From Pomphorhynchus laevis (lineage: Eukaryota > Acanthocephala > Palaeacanthocephala > Echinorhynchida > Pomphorhynchidae): a DNA stretch of 64,000 bases. The position numbers and the translations under genes were made by a program. The stretch is from NCBI GenBank assembly GCA_012934845.2, contig WNNJ02003191.1, positions 17,994-81,993 of the forward strand, in the 5' to 3' direction. Every line of letters starts with the position of its first letter. Within the stretch, counting starts at the first letter, position 1. This document shows positions 22,021-30,776 of the stretch, piece after piece. Below the pieces are notes generated by a model. It had not been told where the DNA came from, ran no database searches, and saw nothing but the letters and a program-made list of their open reading frames with translations.

Positions 22021-23394
22021 TAGCATATATGTATATTTTTTATGCGTTATAGTTATTATAACATATATATGTATATCTTTTTCCGAATATAAGATTAATT
22101 AATTTTACTAACGCTTCTTTAATATTTACTAAACCTAGATTTGTATAAAGAGCACTATATGAGTCATTTAGAAATAACGTCGATCAATTATCATACCATC
22201 ACGCGGCCACTATATTATTGTAGATACGTTGACGACATCCTAGTGATCTTCCACAATGACAACAACGTACGGACATTCATCGAAATGCTCCATTCAAATT
22301 CCAAACTCAAATTCACGCATGAATACCTGGAAAAAGATAATTTCAATTTTTTTGGATGAAACCATATCCATGATGCCAAACCAGCCAATGTCGACAAGTT
22401 TATACCGTAAACCAACTTAAACAATCTCTAGTGAATTCTAATTACCCTATATCAAAAGTTGAAGCAATTATAGATAAAATTATGAGAACAGGTAATACAA
22501 CGCATACAAGCGCAATATCCAACAACAAAGTCCGTGTATTATGAAAACGATTCAGTTTCAGATCTTACAAACGACGTTGGATCGCTGACGCAAATATGTC
22601 ATCAACATATTCGCTGTATGAATCAAAATTCGAATCTGGATATAGGAGGGTTTTTCCGACCTTATCGTTTAGGATCCATGTTTTCGTTGATGAAGAGAAC
22701 CACTCCAGAAAACACTCACAAAGTTGTGTATCAATATTCATGTAAAAAGCTGGCTGTAACGCCGCTTATATTGGTTACACAAGTTGTAAATTGTTGGATC
22801 GTATCAAACAGCATAAGTATAAGAGTAGTTCGATCCAGAAGCATCTAGAAGCCGAACATAGTGGAGGAGTTGTTGCATTAGACGAGATGATAAAGAATTT
22901 TAAAATACTTTACAAATGCAATAGTACGTACGAATTAAGATTAGTTGAAGCTCCCCTCATTCTAATTTATCGTCCATTAATAAATATAAAATTCAATGAA
23001 TTTGGACGAGAACTAAAACTCTACAAATAATAACTTTTATTTTTTATTTTGTAGTTTTTATTGTACTGACTGTAAATTTTTCTAGATGAACAATGACTTC
23101 GATAGAAAGTCGAAATATTGGAACAAAAAACTATTTATTTATCTATGCTATATCAAAATTTTATTCCCGTATTATATAAACAAAATTAAATGAAACAAAA
23201 AGAAACTCTTTAAATCAATGATTCACCAATCTATGCTTATAATATATATTATATATATTATAGCATATATGTATATTTTTTATGCGTTATAGTTATTATA
23301 ACATATATATGTATATATTTTTCCGAATATAAGATTAATTAATTTTACTAACGCTTCTTTAATATTTACTAAACCTAGATTTGTATAAAGAGCA
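20913..23394 (+). repeat. 1,241-bp tandem duplication
   Basis: Units 20913-22153 and 22154-23394 begin at CTATATGAGTCATTTAG and are almost identical, with roughly a dozen differences noticed. The junction (AAGAGCAC then TATATGAG) joins a Naiad fragment to the PLE1 palm region, so the unit spans the PLE1 RT end, GIY-YIG, tandem start and ~120 bp of Naiad. It arose after both elements were in place. Confidence 0.9.
22154..23260 (+). pseudogene. PLE1 RT end and GIY-YIG (copy E)
   Basis: Second unit of the tandem duplication. It starts inside the RT palm (catalytic YVDD at about 22215), then GIY-YIG at 22534-23030. A one-base difference in the AAAAAG run near 22745 splits the endonuclease frame. 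The N-terminal restart is at 23090. Confidence 0.85.
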
Positions 23395-23745
23395 CTAAAA
23401 TCGTATGTATTTATATTTTGAAAATTTATTCCTTTTGTCTGTTCTAAAAATTCTTTTGTAGAATTAATACTGAAATAGTGTTTTATACCAGTATTAATTT
23501 CGATTACCTTGCAATATTTTTTAAAGTGTGCTTTAATTACTTAAAGTATTTTATTCATATAGACAGAAAGTGGTTTTAATGTCCATTTAAACGCACTACA
23601 TATGAACCTCGGTTTTATTGGATTTTTATCTAATTTTGGATTCCAATATAATATAGGTGTAGTTTTATTATCTGATTCAACCTTTATACCCTTTTTATCC
23701 ATTATAGACAGTGACTTGTAATAATTGTTTCTAAACTGAAATCAA
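23275..23745 (-). mobile_element. Naiad-like RT fragment
   Basis: Covers the FSTLYTNL block back to the ETIITS-type block, sharing subfamily bases with 14130-14600 (for example CGCACTACATATGAACCTCG). It ends at a ~40-bp sequence (TTCAAGCACACAGAATAAAG onward) shared with 14594-14634, and beyond that lies the cystinosin exon. Confidence 0.65.
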
Positions 23746-24074
23746 CGCGTTCAAGCACACAGAATAAAGCACAAAACACAGTTTTAATTCTGATTTATCA
23801 TCGAACCTTTGATCACTTGTCGTTGAAGCTTCAGAAATTAATTCTGGTTCTTTACTCATTGAGTTACTACTAGATGAAACATATAGTATTTTACTTTTTG
23901 ACTTATTTAAGTCAGCGTCCTCTGGTGAATTATCCGCTACACTGTAACTTAAATTGGTTTCTTTTACATTTCGATACAGAACGTAGTGCTGTAAGATGAA
24001 TATTACGTCGAATATAATTGATGCAATTGCAAGCAATAGTTTCACCATATTTCCATAGACCACACTCCACTTGG
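23731..24074 (-). pseudogene. Cystinosin-like last exon (orphan)
   Basis: A likely 3'-terminal exon of a cystinosin (lysosomal cystine/H+ symporter, PQ-loop family). After a good acceptor (TTTTGTTTAG, ending at 24075) it reads KWSVVYGNMVKLLLAIASII, then FDVIFILQHYVLYR. This parallels the last transmembrane segment of animal cystinosins (W..IFGDPTKFGLG.FS..FD....QH..LYR). A Ser/Glu-rich cytosolic tail follows. The usual GDPTKFG is altered to GNMVKLL. The final ~16 codons run through sequence shared with the 14.6-kb locus. No upstream exon was found on the minus strand within 2 kb; satellite repeats and a LINE follow instead. It may be a broken duplicate or the true 3' end of a gene with a long intron. 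Confidence 0.7.
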
Positions 24075-24192
24075 CTAAACAAAATATGGTTGAACTATAT
24101 GTAGCATTAGAAATTTGAACAATAAAATAGTTGTAAATAGTTGATAATGATCCATTATTGATAAATACTTATTGGACTTGATAATAATTATT

Positions 24193-24615
24193 CAACTTGA
24201 ACAACTTGAATTTGCGACTTTAATCTGCAACTTGAACAACTTGAATCTGCAATTTAAATCTTCAACTTAAATCTGCAACTTAAATCTGCAACTTGAATAT
24301 GTAACTTGAATCTGCAACTTGAATATGTAACTTGAACAACTTAGATCTGCAACTTGGACTGCAACTTGAATATGTAACTTGAATATGTAACCTGAATCTG
24401 CAACTTGAATCTGTAACTTGAATATGTAACCTGAATATGCAACTTGAATGTGAATTACTGTATGGTATTACTTGAATTAGTGTATTGTATTACTTGAATT
24501 ACTGTAAAACTTGAATTACTGTACAACTTGAATTTCTGTACAACTTGAATTTCTGTACAACTTGAATTATTGTACAACTTGAATTACTGTACAACTTGAA
24601 TTACTGTATTGTATG
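24193..24615. repeat. Two short-unit satellites (13 bp and 17 bp)
   Basis: 24193-24450 is built of 13-bp units AACTTGAATATGT / AACTTGAATCTGC. 24450-24615 uses a related 17-bp unit, AACTTGAATTACTGTAC. The shared AACTTGAAT start suggests one array evolved from the other. Confidence 0.85.
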
Positions 24616-24624
24616 GCGAATGGT

Positions 24625-25391
24625 TAGCAGGTTAATCTAGCGAAAACAAAAGTGTTAAAATTCCGAGGGGGTGGTAGGTTATCCTGAAATGATGATTTTA
24701 CCTATGACGGTATGAATTTGCAAATGTGTACTCAATTCTACTATCTTGGCTTTAATCTGTCTTCCAAGTGGAGTTACTAATCATTTAGATATAATTGCTT
24801 ATAAGCTTGCTTTTTGTATGAGTTCGGTTATTAACCTTGTACGTTCAACAGACTATCCTACAGCCATGAAATATTTTCACATGGTTTTTTTCAAGGGTTA
24901 CAAATGGGTTATCGGCTATTTGTCAGGATTTGTCTATTTAGAATTTTGAGCAAATTGATAGAATAAAATGGAATTTCCTTAAATTATTCTTTTGTTTGTC
25001 CTACAAGGTTTCGTCTTCGAAATTAGCTTATCTTACTAGAGAGCAACCCATGTCGTTTATCCTGCAAAGACGTTTCTCCTTAATAGGGACGGCGGCGTTT
25101 TGTTCGCGTGTATCGAATTGGAATTCAAAGCAACTCTTACTGGATAGTTATATCCAATTTACGCCTGCCGTTGAATTCCCGGACATCTGGAAGTTTGGTA
25201 GTCAAAGAAAGCGAGCATGTATAATAAGATTTACTCTTGACGGTTATCATGGAAAGTTTTGCTCAAATAGAATTATATACCATACACGAGAATCCGCCTG
25301 TATTTGTAAATACTGTTTATGTATATGCCAACAGCTCTTACATGCTCGAACTTGCATTCATTTAAAAACACTAAAAAAAACGAAATTCTAG
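24625..25391 (+). pseudogene. LINE-A ORF2, post-RT region and CCHC end
   Basis: C-terminal part of an APE-type LINE. It starts with AKTKVLKFRGGGR (the block following the RT YADD motif) and a YLGFNLSSK-type segment, with stops in between. The terminal frame (24996-25391) reads QRKRACIIRFTLDGYHGKFC, then CICKYCLCICQQLLHARTC, a CX2C-X8-H-X3-C zinc knuckle. The frame at 35137-35400 has the same architecture. The junction block KFRxGGR ties it to the N-terminal half at 31865-33950. Confidence 0.7.
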
Positions 25392-26110
25392 CATTCAAAA
25401 AATGTACAGTAGCGAACACTTGTCGTAGCTTTCAAAGGCTTCTAATTCCAATGCTAATTTTCACAATTTACAAGAGAAAATTGCTGCAAAAGGAATAGAT
25501 TCGTGCTCTTCCAATTGAAATAAAGACGATAAGGTAAGTGCTTTGTTGCCGAATTTTGCTAATAACTCGGGTGTACTTCTTCCTATACCTAAACTACACA
25601 AAATTTGCCCAAATAACGTTCAATAAGCCTCTGGAGAGGCATAAATTATTTAACTACTTTTTAAGACTGTTAAATTGTACTATAACAGAGTGGTCTTCAA
25701 CTCCGTACTTATTACGAGGCTTATATGAAGATATTGTTTATTAAAGCAGATATTATGAGTGAATACGAGTCATACTTTGCAAAGAACATAAACCATTTGG
25801 GTTCATTACAATTAAAGCCTATTCAGGCGACTCTCAAGATATATAATTCCCCGCCTCAGCTGGAGGATGAGGAACTAAGTATGCTTAAAAAGACCTTTAA
25901 ACTTTGAGCAGTACGAACTGTCAAGTCAAAGACTGGGCTGGAATTACTTATTGCTTTCGGCACTGTGGATATCGGTCACGGACTTGTGCTTACGAAGTCG
26001 GCGTCGAACCTTTCTTAGGGTATAATCTACGTTTTACGCTTATTTACGCTTCTTACTCCTCTCCATATTTGTCTCTGAACCTCTCCCCACCTTTACAAGT
26101 CGAGTAAAAT
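25392..26110. other. Mosaic non-coding stretch after LINE-A
   Basis: Short open frames (68, 60 and 67 codons) without recognisable domains. It may include LINE-A 3' untranslated sequence. Nothing firm can be assigned. Confidence 0.35.
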
Positions 26111-26460
26111 ACCTGAGGTTCACCATTACGGTGAACTGGTCGGCGAAAGCTCACCTGGATAGACTTAAACGAATCCTGAAGAAAGCTAGGTGGGCCTTGA
26201 AATGAGCCCAGCATCTGTCATTGAAAAGGAAAACCCAGGTGCGCCTCTGGGGCACTTGGGCTATCTCGGGATTGGTCTTCTTTTCAAGAAGACGTCCCCC
26301 AGAGCAAAGGCTAACGTTTCTTAGGCTCATCGTATCGCCTTTACCCAGCATAGTCCGCACCGATCGGACTCTTCGGGGGGGGGGTGAAAGACCCCGGGTG
26401 GTTCAATCGAAAGGCGGCGTGTTGGATGGGTTGGGGGCTTAGATCCCTCTTGATTTGAGG
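26110..26460 (+). other. GC-rich island, probable decayed LINE scrap
   Basis: Markedly more GC-rich than its surroundings, with a run of nine or more G at about 26376. One plus-strand frame reads LRFTITVNWSAKAHLDRLKR, resembling the post-RT region of APE LINEs (a YLGVxxDxxLxWxxHI pattern). Antisense open frames there are shadows. Confidence 0.4.
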
Positions 26461-26754
26461 CCGTAATTGAAATTGGAGACAATTGCAGAATTGAAGATGA
26501 ATTTAAGAAGAGAGAATTTATTTCTGTTTTTGACTGAACTATCATTTCTCCATATATTTGTTTGTATTAATAAACTCTTATTATTATAAAAACACTATCC
26601 CTATAGCAGCTTAATGGCATGTTAATTAATTTTATTAATTTGGTAGATGTTTGCCTATTAACGTTGTAGTAATAACGTTTTGATGTTGATTATCCCTCAT
26701 CGTCTATGGCGGCGAATGTTTATTATTATTTTTAAATAAATTATCTCAGATTAT

Positions 26755-27706
26755 TAGCATTTATGGTCCGATTATAGTATTTTATATTACAATAACTGTC
26801 TATTATACAACTTAGCCTATTAAAATCGTTTATTAATCTTTGAAAACTTTTTATATTTACATAAAGATCTTTTAGCTTTTTATCTCTTAAAAGTTATTTT
26901 AATATTTCTAAATTTTTATTTGTTTGAACATTTATTTGTTCATCAATTTGTTTGTTGATGAACAAATAAGTGCTATGGTGGTAGTGCTATAAACTCCTAC
27001 CTATGGTGGTAGGAGTTTATACCTTATTTTAGGAATATATTTACTTAAATCTGACCCTATTATTTCTTTACTTTTAGAATTATTTAAAAGTCCGGCTATA
27101 TTTATGTTATCTATACATTTATTAATGAAGTTTTTGGTTAATGTATATTTTCTATTGTTATTATTGACATTTATTGTATGATTATAGTATTTTGTATTAC
27201 AATAACTGTCTATTATACAACTTAGCCTATCATAGTTGTTAATTAATCTTTGATTTATTGAACATATGATATCTTTAGAAAATCTTCTTATATTTACATA
27301 AAGATCTTTTAGCTTTTTATCTCTTAAAAGTTATTTTAATATTTCTAAATTTTTATTTGTTTGAACATTTATTTGTTCATCAATTTGTTTGTTCATCAAA
27401 CAGATTTGTTATTATTAACTTAATAACATGTCGTCTATAATATTTAATTATTAAGAATATATTATTAAGTACATAATAGTTTATGATATATAATATTTGA
27501 ACGCTTGTTAATGGCGAGCCTGTGTGACCATGACAGAACGTAATAATTTGATTTAATGCAATATACATTTTTTAAATGTTAGAATCTGTTTTTATATCAG
27601 TTTTGTACTTGCCAGACTACGCAAAGTAAGCGGTAACTACATTGTATGGCCAAATATCCTTGGGTTTTGCTTGTTTGATCATATAAAAAGAAAACTTTTG
27701 TGACAT
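26755..27706 (-). mobile_element. Naiad-like PLE fragments with 5' flank
   Basis: Two successive linker-region pieces. At their joint the sequence folds back: TATAAACTCCTACC (26988-27001), six bases, then its complement (27008-27021). The preceding TTTGTTCATCAA/TTGATGAACAAA is a second inverted pair. From about 26995 to 27706 the sequence is a close copy of 59943-60652, including the non-coding CCAAATATCCTTGGGTTTTG end. Confidence 0.7.
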
Positions 27707-27719
27707 GTTTTATGGATGG

Positions 27720-27880
27720 ATAATAAATAATATACTTTGTATTATAATAAGATACTAGATAGTTTTATCAGAGGAAATATATCATTATCATGTATTTGGC
27801 CCAGCTGCTATGTTGGGTCAAGGAATAACGGCCGAAACCTGATAGCATAGCAGTTCCTCCTGATGACCCCTGACATATGT
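27720..27880 (+). repeat. Dispersed repeat T core
   Basis: GCTGCTATGTTGGGTC, then GGCCGAAACCTGATAGCATA and CAGTTCCTCCTGATGACC. The CTGCTATG and CATAGCAG parts form an 8-bp stem. It is preceded by the Naiad 3' sequence GGATGGATAATAAATAATA. Confidence 0.65.
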
Positions 27881-27952
27881 TAAGAACACTAACTTATTAT
27901 TATGTTTTGTAGATTGTTTAATAAAGCTCCCGTTAGTACAATTTATTAAACA

Positions 27953-28127
27953 ATTATTAATGGACAAGATTTTCAAACCAGAAGCTATGGCAACACAGCC
28001 CGACGATGTGGACGCTCCGTTGCTCTGGACGCACTGGAAACGTCGCTTTTTGAAATATCTGATATCCATGACAGAGCTTCAAGCAAACGATCGATTGGAG
28101 GTGTTGATTAATCATGTCAGTCCGATG
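27953..28127 (+). mobile_element. Ty3/Gypsy-like fossil, gag 5' portion
   Basis: A gag-type segment (WTHWKRRFLKYL and nearby residues resemble the capsid N-terminal region of insect Gypsy elements). It is one part of a single fragmentary fossil whose remainder lies at 30776-31750, interrupted by (TA)n tracts and two nested PLEs. No LTR was recognised. It is broken and old, with several breaks overall. Confidence 0.6.
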
Positions 28128-28128
28128 G

Positions 28129-28222
<94 letters not shown>
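28128..28222. repeat. (TA)n microsatellite, left of PLE3
   Basis: About 45 TA units at the left boundary of the nested PLE3 insertion. Confidence 0.95.
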
Positions 28223-28225
<3 letters not shown>

Positions 28226-28277
28226 TACTCGGATTTTAAGTCAAACCGGAAACACAAAGATATCGTTTTATTCAAGC

Positions 28278-28305
28278 TTTCGACCAACTAGTGGCCTTCT
28301 TCAGG
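28278..28305 (-). ncRNA. Hammerhead-ribozyme-like core (PLE3 left arm)
   Basis: On the minus strand: CTGAAGA, then AGGCC-loop-TGGTC (stem II), then GAAA. This fits the CUGANGA...GAAA hammerhead core. Stems I and III and the cleavage site were not resolved. Confidence 0.4.
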
Positions 28306-28320
28306 AAAATAATATTTTGT

Positions 28321-29283
28321 AAATATTATTATAAAATATCGATTGGGTTTCTGGATGTAAGCATCCAAAGAATGAAGAATAGCTTCCGAACATCTTTATA
28401 TAGAAAATTCACTGGAACGAGAAGTATAGTGCACGCGAGCAGTTTACACACCCCTAAAACAAAGCGTCTAATAATTAGGAATGAGGCTATACGAGCAAAG
28501 AAAATATGCTCCTCGCCGGATATCTTTGAAAAACAATTAAGATTGCTAAAAATAGAATTAATGGAGAGAGGATACTCAAATAAACAAATTGCAAGACAAT
28601 TTCAATATGCTCGAATTATCCCGAGAAAAACACTGCTATATGATAACAGAAGAAAGCCACTCACAACTACAAACAACAAAGTGGTATGTACATATCATCA
28701 GGCACTGAAAAATTTACCAAAGGAATTTAGAGAAATTACTAATGACAAGTGTCCCCCTGAACGTAAACCGTTAATTTTCTTCAAATCTGGATATAACCTA
28801 AGAAGTTATTTTTCTGTCACAACTAATCATTCCACTGACATTGGTAGTAATGTACCGTGTGGAGATAAACGGTGTAAAACGTGTCAGATAATGAATAACT
28901 CAAAAACATTCACAAGCTCCACTACAAAATTAACTTATAGAATCAGGGGTAACAATAACTGTAAGACACAAAATTCGGTTTATTTAGGCACTTGCACAGT
29001 CTGTCATGCACAATATGTAGGGGAAAGCGGAAATAAGATGTCAGTTCGGATGAACAACCGTAGAGCGGATATTAAAGCCTGTCGTATAAATGCAGATGGA
29101 CTGGCATCACACCTCATTAAAAATCCAACACATGAAATTTCACTTGCAGTAATTGAGGGAAATATTCCCAACACTGCTAAAAGAAAGCGTAAGGAACTCT
29201 ATTGGATAGCACAATTAATGACTGATAGATCGCTAAACAGTGAAGTGATAGGTGCACTGAAATTGGTGAAGAACAACATTTAA
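28321..29283 (+). CDS. PLE3 C-terminal polyprotein with GIY-YIG endonuclease
   Basis: About 320 uninterrupted codons; the formal ATG at 28291 lies partly in the inverted arm, so the element-coding part begins near 28340. It opens with the end of the RT thumb (SFRTSLYRKFTGT, as in PLE TSLYRKPTD), a helical RLLKIELMERGYSNKQI stretch, and a Cys motif VPCGDKRCKTCQ. The GIY-YIG nuclease follows: NSVYLGTCTVCHAQYVGESG, then RMNNRRADI, HLIKNPTHE and RKRKELYWIAQL. The RT palm is absent (5' truncation), so the fragment cannot mobilise itself. It is distinct from PLE1 and from the Naiad family. Confidence 0.8.
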   Translation, partial: KYYYKISIGFLDVSIQRMKNSFRTSLYRKFTGTRSIVHASSLHTPKTKRLIIRNEAIRAKKICSSPDIFEKQLRLLKIELMERGYSNKQIARQFQYARIIPRKTLLYDNRRKPLTTTNNKVVCTYHQALKNLPKEFREITNDKCPPERKPLIFFKSGYNLRSYFSVTTNHSTDIGSNVPCGDKRCKTCQIMNNSKTFTSSTTKLTYRIRGNNNCKTQNSVYLGTCTVCHAQYVGESGNKMSVRMNNRRADIKACRINADGLASHLIKNPTHEISLAVIEGNIPNTAKRKRKELYWIAQLMTDRSLNSEVIGALKLVKNNI

Positions 29284-29342
29284 GATGCTATCATATATTT
29301 ATGCTGTTATATTTATATTTTTACAATTGTAGATATTATTTT

Positions 29343-29372
29343 CCTGAAGAAGGCCACTAGTTGGTCGAAAGC
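29343..29372 (+). ncRNA. Hammerhead-ribozyme-like core (PLE3 right arm)
   Basis: CTGAAGA (29344-29350), stem II AGGCC/TGGTC around ACTAGT, then GAAA (29367-29370). It lies just after the PLE3 coding end, where PLE pseudo-LTR hammerheads have been reported. The complete fold is not established. Confidence 0.45.
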
Positions 29373-29479
29373 TTGAATAAAACGATATCTTTGTGTTTCC
29401 GGTTTGACTTAAAATTTGAGTATTAATATATACAAGTATCCGTCAAAGGATCCCGGAGCTGATTTGAATAAATAATCTA

Positions 29480-29484
<5 letters not shown>

Positions 29485-29570
<86 letters not shown>
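29485..29570. repeat. (TA)n microsatellite between nested PLEs
   Basis: About 42 TA units separating the PLE3 copy from the fold-back copy. Confidence 0.95.
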
Positions 29571-29571
<1 letters not shown>

Positions 29572-29678
29572 TTGTAAATTGTGGTTGAACCGCGCTCTGG
29601 GGTCATTCGAAGACTCACCAAATATTTTCAATGAAAGTGTTAAACCAGAATTCAAAGCAAGAAAAACAGTTTTTTGCA

Positions 29679-29710
29679 AACGTTTCGGTCCCTTACTGGA
29701 CCTTCCTCAG
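29679..29710 (-). ncRNA. Hammerhead-ribozyme-like core (fold-back left arm)
   Basis: Minus strand: CTGAGGA, stem II GGTCC/GGACC, then GAAACG. Mirror of 30602-30629. Confidence 0.4.
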
Positions 29711-30601
29711 TGCTGTTGTACAATTTCAAAATTTGCAACATTACAGAAAATATTTATCTGAACGAAAGCTGACGTGTGACTAGCCTGGCTCCGGAAGAAT
29801 CGTTGATTTTTATCAAATTGAAATTTTGACGATTGTTTATTATAGGTCGTTAAATGGATGGTCATTGGTATTTAAAGATCTATCAGTCATCAACTGACCT
29901 ATCCAATATTTTTCACGGCGTTTTCGCTTTGCGTTGTCTACTATTGGGCCGTCGATAATAGTCGTCGACATCCGATGTTCTGGATTCTCCACCAAGTGAG
30001 CAACCGCGCCGTCTGCTCCCGTTCGCTTGTTACGCAAATCCTTTCGGCGATTGTAGGGCCAACAATCGCCGAAAGGATTTGCGTAACAAGCGAACGGGAG
30101 CAGACGGCGCGGTTGCTCACTTGGTGGAGAATCCAGAACATCGGATGTCGACGACTATTATCGACGGCCCAATAGTAGACAACGCAAAGCGAAAACGCCG
30201 TGAAAAATATTGGATATTCGCTTGTTACGCAAATCCTTTCGGCGATTGTAAGGGCCAACAATCGCCGAAAGGATTTGCGTAACAAGCGAACGGGAGCAGA
30301 CGGCGCGGTTGCTCACTTGGTGGAGAATCCAGAACATCGGATGTCGACGACTATTATCGACGGCCCAATAGTAGACAACGCAAAGCGAAAACGCCGTGAA
30401 AAATATTGGATAGGTCAGTTGATGACTGATAGATCTTTAAATACCAATGACCATCCATTTAACGACCTATAATAAACAATCGTCAAAATTTCAATTTGAT
30501 AAAAATCAACGATTCTTCCGGAGCCAGGCTAGTCACACGTCAGCTTTCGTTCAGATAAATATTTTCTGTAATGTTGCAAATTTTGAAATTGTACAACAGC
30601 A

Positions 30602-30629
30602 CTGAGGAAGGTCCAGTAAGGGACCGAAA
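30602..30629 (+). ncRNA. Hammerhead-ribozyme-like core (fold-back right arm)
   Basis: CTGAGGA (30602-30608), stem II GGTCC/GGACC, GAAA (30626-30629). The stem II sequence differs from PLE3 (GGCC/GGTC) yet pairing is kept, which favours a real structure. Confidence 0.45.
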
Positions 30630-30681
30630 CGTTTGCAAAAAAAACTGTTTTTCTTGCTTTGAATTCTGGTTTAACACTTTC

Positions 30682-30687
<6 letters not shown>

Positions 30688-30774
<87 letters not shown>
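30688..30774. repeat. (AT)n microsatellite, right of fold-back PLE
   Basis: About 43 AT units; the Gypsy fossil resumes directly afterwards. Confidence 0.95.

Positions 30775-30775
<1 letters not shown>

Positions 30776-30776
<1 letters not shown>

Larger units (their letters stand above)
28219..29430 (+). mobile_element. PLE3, 5'-truncated with inverted terminal arms
   Basis: A ~1.2-kb unit with ~98-bp inverted arms (28219-28316 and 29332-29429; GTCAAACCGGAAACACAAAG at the outside) and (TA)n at both ends. Between the arms is the C-terminal third of a Penelope polyprotein. An inverted 5' copy of the 3' end is a known structural outcome for PLEs. The open frame and the clean arms argue for a fairly young insertion into the Gypsy fossil. 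Confidence 0.8.
29571..30687. mobile_element. PLE3-related fold-back element (multi-hairpin)
   Basis: Outer inverted repeat from about 29627 to 30687. Each arm holds the same 3' end and the GIY-YIG C-terminal piece (AHLVENPEHRMST, KRKRREKYWIGQL). The centre folds at about 30058 (GGCGATTGT/ACAATCGCC), then a partial arm runs to about 30217, where it folds again around about 30252. The result is three alternating inverted copies, each turn reusing the same CGCTTGTTACGCAAATCC sequence. The short open frames here (60-114 codons) are arm copies of the endonuclease tail. Confidence 0.8.

Noticed and set aside
25538-26107. Three consecutive plus-strand frames of 60-68 codons as a host gene
   Set aside because: No domain, no splice logic between them, and they lie in LINE-A flank.
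27815-27880. T core as a type II hammerhead (GAAAC ... CTGATGA)
   Set aside because: The bases before GAAA (GGCC) and after CTGATGA (CCCC) do not pair as stem II, so the core cannot form.
28128-28222. Tyr-Ile repeat proteins
   Set aside because: Translation of (TA)n; the same holds at 29485-29570 and 30688-30774.
30061-30472. Two separate small genes of 67 and 90 codons
   Set aside because: They are repeated arms of one fold-back PLE and encode the same endonuclease tail.
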